A stretch of DNA of 32,776 nucleotides from Clostridia bacterium (GTDB lineage: Bacteria; Bacillota; Clostridia; Oscillospirales; Acutalibacteraceae). The stretch spans positions 1 to 32,776 of the forward strand of contig JAKSPN010000006.1 in assembly GCA_024404755.1 (NCBI GenBank), in the 5' to 3' direction. Under the pieces are notes generated by a model, which did not search any database, was not told the origin of the DNA, and saw only the letters and a list, made by a program, of their open reading frames with translations. Both the position numbers and the translations under genes were made by a program. The first letter of the stretch is position 1. Each line of letters opens with the position of its first letter. Shown here one piece after another: positions 28,026 to 32,776 of this stretch.

Positions 28026-28073
28026 AAAAGCCGAAAAAACTGCCGGAAAGCCGCAAAACGGGCTCTCCGGCAG
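28026..28073 (-). terminator. Terminator after addB
   Basis: CTGCCGGA (28040-28047) pairs with TCCGGCAG (28066-28073), with AGCC/GGCT inside; on the minus strand the stem is followed by TTTTTTCGGC. It sits 7 bases after the addB stop. Confidence 0.88.
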
Positions 28074-28080
28074 GCGGGGT

Positions 28081-31000
28081 TTATTCGGTTTTGACGGGCG
28101 TTTCCTGCTTCTCGATAAATTCGATAATCGACTTAAATCCGCGTCCGTTATAGGTATCCCAATAGTGGTTTTCGCGCTGCGGGTCATCCTCTTCCCGACC
28201 GCACACGGCTTTGTAGTCGCAATAACTACACGTGCCATAGTCCGAACAGTTCAGCGGCACGGCGGGAATCTCCCCCGCTTGCAGATGTTCCACCATATCG
28301 GTGAGTTTGCGCTTCACCAGCGTTTCCAGCGCGTTATACTGCGCTTGCGACATCACTTTCGATTGCGCGGTAAACCCGCCGAAACTACCGTCGGCGTTTG
28401 GGTCTTTCGCTCCCACGGGGATATACGTATTGTTCAGCGGATTTTCCATGGCCTCCAACACGTCCACGTGGTCCATCAGCACCCCGTTCATCCGCATTTT
28501 ATCTTGGCGGGCTTTCGCAAGAGCCGCTTCGTCTTTCCCCTCCACAATCGGCAACGCCGAGGGAATATACAGCACGCCGGCGGGCTTGGGATTTTTGTAG
28601 CGGGCTTTGCCCTCTTCACAAACGGCATATAAATATAATAACATTTGAAGGTCCACACCGTCGGTGATGTTTCTCACGTCAAATTCCTGACCTTTTTTCG
28701 TTTTGTAGTCCACCACGCGGATGTAGGTTTCCTCTCCTTGAGAGAACACGTCCACACGGTCTACGTAGCCCTCCAGTTTCACCGTTGTGCCGTCTTTCAG
28801 CGGGATTTTCAGCGGCGGAATCGCACCTCCCTCGCCGATTTCCAACTCAAAATCGGTCGGCACAAACCGGCTTTGGCGGAATTCCTGAATCAAGCGGCGC
28901 AACACCTCGAATGCTTTTTGCTCGGACACTTGCATTTCGTACGTCATCTGATTGGTCACTTCGTCGATACCGGTCACGTTGTCGGCTACGTATTTTTCGG
29001 AGGCCTCGTGAACGTCCTTGCGGATTTGTTCTTCCGTCAGCGCCGCATAGTTGTCCTCGCCGTAGTCCCGCACGTATTGCGGCACCAGCGTTTCCATCAC
29101 CGCGTGGACAAACGAGCCGGATTGCCGCCCGCCGAAATCGGCGCGGTCGCGCGAGTGGACGTTCAGCCCGTATTGACAAAAATACGCGAACGGACAGTCG
29201 TAATACTTGTTAATTCTCGTGGCCGAGAGGGTCATCTCTTTTTTCCCGAACAACCCGTTTGCCGCCGTCGGGTCTTCCAATTCCCACGGCGCTTTTTCGG
29301 CGCGATGAAGCAACGCCTCCAAGCGGGCTTTCTGCTCGGGAATCGCCTCCAACTGCGCTTTCACCGCCGCCGTAAGCGGGGTGGGATTGCGGTAGGTCGC
29401 GGTAAAATACGAAAGCGCCTCCTCCGGCGTTTCCGGCATCCAGTCGGCGCTGGTGCAAAATTCCGCCGCCGCGTGATTCGGAAGCAGGCGGTCCGCCTCG
29501 CCGATCAGCGACGACGGGAACATCTGCTCACCCTTCAAATTACCGCGGGAGTAGGTCACAAGCACCTTTTCCCGCGCGGCGGACACCGCGTTATACGCGT
29601 ACAGCCACTCCTCGGTCAGCACGTATTCTTTGCTCTTGGACAGGGTCAACCCGCAAACGGTTTCCAGCTTTTTGCGCTCGCGCTCGGTGAGCAAACCGCC
29701 GCCTCCTGGAACCGCGGGAAACTCGCCCTCGTTCACGCCCATAAGAATAACCATACGCGGCTCGGAAAGACGACTGCGGTCCACGCCGCCCATCTGCACC
29801 GCGTCAATGCCCTGCGGCACGGTGCCTAACTCGGTAGCGGTTGCGGCGGCGGCAAACAAATCCGCCCACACCGCCAAAGAACGGCTTTGAACGCCGCCTT
29901 TGGCGAACACGTCGAGCAGTTCGGTCATCATCGTCCACACCCGTTCGGTACGGTCCGCCAGCGCGGGCTGACCCGCCTCGTCCAACCGACGAATGCGCTG
30001 ACGGGTTTGTTCGTCCGCGCCCACGTCGAGCAGGTAGGTAAACACCGCTTTTGCGAACGTTTCGCCGGTCACGTTGCCGGTCAGCGCGGCTTTCAAGCGC
30101 AACAGCGGCGCAATCGCGCGCTCGCGCAACTCGTTTAAGCGCGCCAATTCCTTGGCCGAGCGCTCTTTTCCTTTTTCGTCTTCGGGGGCTTTCAGTCCGT
30201 TGGGGTCGGCGGTAAACGGCTCTTTCCACGCGCTCCCCCGCAGTCGCCACAGATAGGCGTAGTTTTCCAGCCGCGCCGTCTCCTCCACCGACAACCCCAC
30301 GAGTCCGGTTTTGAGCAAACGGAGAATATCCTCCGTTTGGAACGAGAAGCGCACCACCTGCAACGCGGCGCACACCGTTTCGGTCAGCGCATCGCCGCGA
30401 ATACTCTCTTTGGCATCGACGTAATAGGGAATCCCCTCGCTTTGGAGCGCCATTTCCAGCGCACCGCGATAGGATTCCGGCGAACGGGTAACAATCGCCA
30501 CGTCACGGCAACGACCTCCCGCACCCTCGCCCTCTTTTTCAAAAATGCCGTTACGCAGGAAAAAGCGAATTTCGCGGGCAACGGCGCGGCATTCCTCGTC
30601 TTTGTCCGCGCAAGAAAACACCGTAAACGCCTTTTTCTCCACGTCGTCTTCGGCTTTGAACTCCGCGCCGTCGGTCAAAAACATACCGTCGCAAAGGGCT
30701 TTCAGCGACTCGTTTTGGTGGCGGTAATCCTCCGTCAGCACCGTAACCGGCGCGACCGGCGCCCCCGCTTTTCCCGCCAAAAACACCAAACGGCGCGCCG
30801 TCCGTTTCGGCAGAGAGAACAAATCGTATTCCTCGGTTTCGCTGTCGGCGTAACCATTGGCGCAAAGCGCCGCCGTTACGCACGCGGCACGGCTCATAAG
30901 GCAGGAAAGCAACTGCTCCTCTTGCACCGTAAAGCCGGTAAATCCATCCAAAAACACGTGCGTGCCCGCGTACAACTCCGGATGCTCCGTCAGGCAATCT

Positions 31001-31557
31001 TTCGCTTGGGTCAGCAAATCCTGCGGGTCGTCGAAGCGGGCGACCGTCAGTGCGGAAAACGCCTCTTGCAGCATGTCCAAATCGGCGAGTTTTTCTTTCA
31101 GAATCACGCTGTCGTCCGATAACTTGCTTTGCGCCTCTTGCAGCACGTCGTGGGTGACGGCGTTTTGCTTCAGTTCTTTCATCGCGTCCATCAGCAACTG
31201 CAACTGCCCCACGTTGCCCTCGCGATACTGCATCCGCGGGGACAAACGCTCCTGCGCACCACTCAACGCCTGGTCGGTTAAGAGCAAACGCGTGGCTTCA
31301 TCCAGCGGTTTTTTCGGAATCACGCCGCAATCGCGCAACACCAACTCGGAAAACCGCGTAAAGCCATATACCTTTACATTTGCCGCCGCTTGCGGGCCGA
31401 GCCGTTGCAACAACAAACGCTCGGTTTCGTAAGAAAACTGCTCGGGAACCAGCAAAATCGGGGCGCAGTCCGGCTCTTTTGCCGTCAACTCCCCGATTTG
31501 TTGCATCACTGTAAAGGTTTTGCCACTTCCACTTCCGCCCAAAATCAGTTTCAGCAT
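28081..31557 (-). CDS. addB: ATP-dependent nuclease subunit B
   Basis: AddB is the second subunit of the AddAB helicase-nuclease that processes double-strand DNA ends for RecA-dependent repair, the Firmicute counterpart of RecBCD. The protein is 1158 residues, the normal length. The Walker A motif GGSGSGKT is at 7-14. The nuclease motif is GYVDRVDVF (930-938) and VVDYKT (948-953). The iron-sulfur cluster cysteines are one in YYDCPFAYFC and C1110, C1113 and C1119 (C-x2-C-x5-C), the spacing known for Bacillus AddB. The ATG at 31555-31557 follows AAGGAG by 7 bases; an in-frame codon seven residues upstream is not used. It follows ruvX by 39 bases. addA, the usual next gene, is absent; a terminator and the dockerin genes follow. 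Confidence 0.95.
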   Translation of the reverse strand: MLKLILGGSGSGKTFTVMQQIGELTAKEPDCAPILLVPEQFSYETERLLLQRLGPQAAANVKVYGFTRFSELVLRDCGVIPKKPLDEATRLLLTDQALSGAQERLSPRMQYREGNVGQLQLLMDAMKELKQNAVTHDVLQEAQSKLSDDSVILKEKLADLDMLQEAFSALTVARFDDPQDLLTQAKDCLTEHPELYAGTHVFLDGFTGFTVQEEQLLSCLMSRAACVTAALCANGYADSETEEYDLFSLPKRTARRLVFLAGKAGAPVAPVTVLTEDYRHQNESLKALCDGMFLTDGAEFKAEDDVEKKAFTVFSCADKDEECRAVAREIRFFLRNGIFEKEGEGAGGRCRDVAIVTRSPESYRGALEMALQSEGIPYYVDAKESIRGDALTETVCAALQVVRFSFQTEDILRLLKTGLVGLSVEETARLENYAYLWRLRGSAWKEPFTADPNGLKAPEDEKGKERSAKELARLNELRERAIAPLLRLKAALTGNVTGETFAKAVFTYLLDVGADEQTRQRIRRLDEAGQPALADRTERVWTMMTELLDVFAKGGVQSRSLAVWADLFAAAATATELGTVPQGIDAVQMGGVDRSRLSEPRMVILMGVNEGEFPAVPGGGGLLTERERKKLETVCGLTLSKSKEYVLTEEWLYAYNAVSAAREKVLVTYSRGNLKGEQMFPSSLIGEADRLLPNHAAAEFCTSADWMPETPEEALSYFTATYRNPTPLTAAVKAQLEAIPEQKARLEALLHRAEKAPWELEDPTAANGLFGKKEMTLSATRINKYYDCPFAYFCQYGLNVHSRDRADFGGRQSGSFVHAVMETLVPQYVRDYGEDNYAALTEEQIRKDVHEASEKYVADNVTGIDEVTNQMTYEMQVSEQKAFEVLRRLIQEFRQSRFVPTDFELEIGEGGAIPPLKIPLKDGTTVKLEGYVDRVDVFSQGEETYIRVVDYKTKKGQEFDVRNITDGVDLQMLLYLYAVCEEGKARYKNPKPAGVLYIPSALPIVEGKDEAALAKARQDKMRMNGVLMDHVDVLEAMENPLNNTYIPVGAKDPNADGSFGGFTAQSKVMSQAQYNALETLVKRKLTDMVEHLQAGEIPAVPLNCSDYGTCSYCDYKAVCGREEDDPQRENHYWDTYNGRGFKSIIEFIEKQETPVKTE

Positions 31558-31596
31558 ATTCCTTCTCCTTCGTCTCAAAAACGGTACGTTTTGTCG

Positions 31597-32007
31597 TCAG
31601 CGGCGGCTGTCCAGATAATTTTGAAGAATGATGACCGCGGCGACCTGGTCCACCGTCTGTTTCCGCTTTTTTCCGCGGACGTTGGTTTCGTTTAAGTAGC
31701 CGGTAGCGGCAACAGTGGTCAGCCGTTCGTCCCACAACGTCACCGGAAGGCCTGTTGCCGCTTCCAAATCGGCGGCAAAGCCCTCGGCGCGCTGTGCGCT
31801 TTCGCCGTGGCTTCCGTCCATATTGCAGGGATGCCCGACAACGATTTCGCCGACACCTTTTTCTTTTGCCAGCGCCGCCACCGTTTCGCACAAACGGTCT
31901 AAATGCCGTTCTTCGATTGTTTTGACGGGACTTGCCAAACTCTCGGTCACGTCGGACACCGCGATGCCCGTCCGAGCCAGTCCCAAATCCACCGCTAAAA
32001 TTTTCAT
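31597..32007 (-). CDS. ruvX: Holliday junction resolvase-like / pre-16S rRNA nuclease
   Basis: RuvX (YqgF) is a small RNase H-fold nuclease; it has been linked to final 5' maturation of 16S rRNA and was earlier proposed as a Holliday junction resolvase. The protein is 136 residues, typical. It starts MKILAVDLGLARTGIAVSD with the catalytic D7, then IVVGHPCNMDGS and VTLWDERLTT, and ends near VDQVAAVIILQNYLDSRR with a conserved aspartate in VDQ. The ATG at 32005-32007 has a weak AAGGA about 10 bases upstream. It lies 49 bases after rluB and 39 before addB, so all three are probably co-transcribed. A small AAAACG/CGTTTT hairpin lies between ruvX and addB. Confidence 0.95.
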   Translation of the reverse strand: MKILAVDLGLARTGIAVSDVTESLASPVKTIEERHLDRLCETVAALAKEKGVGEIVVGHPCNMDGSHGESAQRAEGFAADLEAATGLPVTLWDERLTTVAATGYLNETNVRGKKRKQTVDQVAAVIILQNYLDSRR

Positions 32008-32056
32008 TCGTTCTTCATCCTTATCTTACCAAACACCGTGTCCCGTTTTCGGTACG

Positions 32057-32776
32057 TTACTTGTGGTTTTGAATATATTGCGCCGCACCGCGCAATTTTT
32101 CGTCGCTTCCGGCGGCAAATAACAACGCTTTAACCTCTTTGCCCTCTAAATAGCGCCATTTTCCCACCGGCACGCCGCCGATTTTCACGGTAGCGATGTT
32201 CGTCCGCTTTAAGCGGGTCACTTCCAGCCCGAGCGTTTCGCACATCCGGCGAATTTGGCGGTTGCGCCCCTCGTGAATGGTCATTTGAAGCACCGAACGC
32301 TCCGGCTCTTTCACCATCACCGCCACCTCGGCGGGCGCGGTTTTTCTGCCGTCCAGCACAATGCCGTTTTGCAAGCGCGTTACCTGCTCCTCGGTCACCT
32401 CGGCGCGCACCGTCACGCGGTACGTCTTCGGGACGTGGTGTTTCGGGTGGGAAATCGCGTTGGCGAATTCGCCGTCGTTGGTGAGCAGTAAAAGTCCCTC
32501 GGAATCGCGGTCAAGCCGCCCGATGGGATACAGCCGCACCCCCGCATCCGCCACCAAATCCGCCACACAGCGGCGCCCCTGCTCGTCGTTGAGCGTGGTC
32601 ACCACGCCGCGGGGCTTGTTGAGCAGAATATAGGTGTATTCCTGCGGTTTTTCCCCGATATTCGTCAGTTTTTTGCCCGCCACCGTAATGGTATCGCGGC
32701 GCGGGTCCGCTTTTGTTCCGAGCGCCGCCGGATGGCCGTTGACTTTCACTTTGCCCGCGGCAATCAGTTCCTCCGC
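32057..32776 (-). CDS. rluB: RsuA/RluB-family pseudouridine synthase (5' end outside window)
   Basis: This family turns specific uridines of rRNA into pseudouridine. The visible 239 codons begin within an S4 RNA-binding domain (AEELIAAGKVKVNGHPA) and continue into the catalytic domain: ILLNKPRGVVTT, then GRLDRDSEGLLLLTNDG with the catalytic aspartate, KTYRVTV, and IHEGRNRQIRRMCE, a motif of the RsuA/RluB/RluE/RluF branch. The frame is open to the window edge, so the true start is upstream; the GTG at 32749 is internal to the S4 domain. RluB (23S rRNA) is the most likely assignment in Firmicutes, but RsuA-type use of 16S rRNA cannot be excluded. Confidence 0.9.
   Translation of the reverse strand, partial: AEELIAAGKVKVNGHPAALGTKADPRRDTITVAGKKLTNIGEKPQEYTYILLNKPRGVVTTLNDEQGRRCVADLVADAGVRLYPIGRLDRDSEGLLLLTNDGEFANAISHPKHHVPKTYRVTVRAEVTEEQVTRLQNGIVLDGRKTAPAEVAVMVKEPERSVLQMTIHEGRNRQIRRMCETLGLEVTRLKRTNIATVKIGGVPVGKWRYLEGKEVKALLFAAGSDEKLRGAAQYIQNHK

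Overview
The window looks like a chromosomal segment of an anaerobic, low-oxygen-adapted Firmicute, most likely a Clostridia of the Ruminococcus/Oscillospiraceae kind. The reasons are the order of the ribosomal and RNA polymerase genes, Firmicute-type rpoB/rpoC proteins, two T-box leaders, consensus sigma-A promoters, AddB in place of RecB/RecC, indolepyruvate:ferredoxin oxidoreductase, and two secreted proteins with type I dockerins (the plug module of cellulosomes). Third codon positions are rich in G and C. No tRNA, rRNA, insertion sequence, prophage or CRISPR array was found.

Layout. (1) 1-11965, all on the minus strand: rpoB-rpoC, then rpsL-rpsG-fusA and tuf (cut by the window edge). rpoB, rpsL and tuf each have a clear sigma-A promoter; the rpoB and rpsL leaders hold stable hairpins. 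(2) 12171-15987, plus strand: a cysteine-specific T-box controls cysE-cysS, followed in the same transcription unit by an unknown membrane protein and a PflX-type radical SAM protein. (3) 16001-16138, minus: a 45-residue cysteine-rich membrane peptide. (4) 16262-24028, minus: a tyrosine-specific T-box precedes an acyl-CoA synthetase and a sodium:solute symporter, then iorA-iorB-paaK and an ACT-domain protein, with an extra promoter before iorA. (5) 24041-27994, minus: two tandem paralogous secreted dockerin proteins with a conserved domain of unknown activity, driven by matching promoters. (6) 28026-32776, minus: rluB (cut by the edge)-ruvX-addB.

How the genes work together. Region 1 is core transcription and translation. 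Region 2 makes O-acetylserine for cysteine synthesis and charges tRNA-Cys; the T-box raises expression when uncharged tRNA-Cys accumulates. Region 4 is the most interesting. T-boxes switch genes on when the cognate tRNA is uncharged, so a tyrosine T-box ahead of a transporter, two acid:CoA ligases and IorAB suggests that the module salvages aryl acids: import of 4-hydroxyphenylacetate or related acids, CoA activation, reductive carboxylation to the 2-oxo acid, then transamination to the amino acid. Region 5 probably supplies two cell-surface or cellulosome-associated proteins acting on an unknown glycan or surface polymer.
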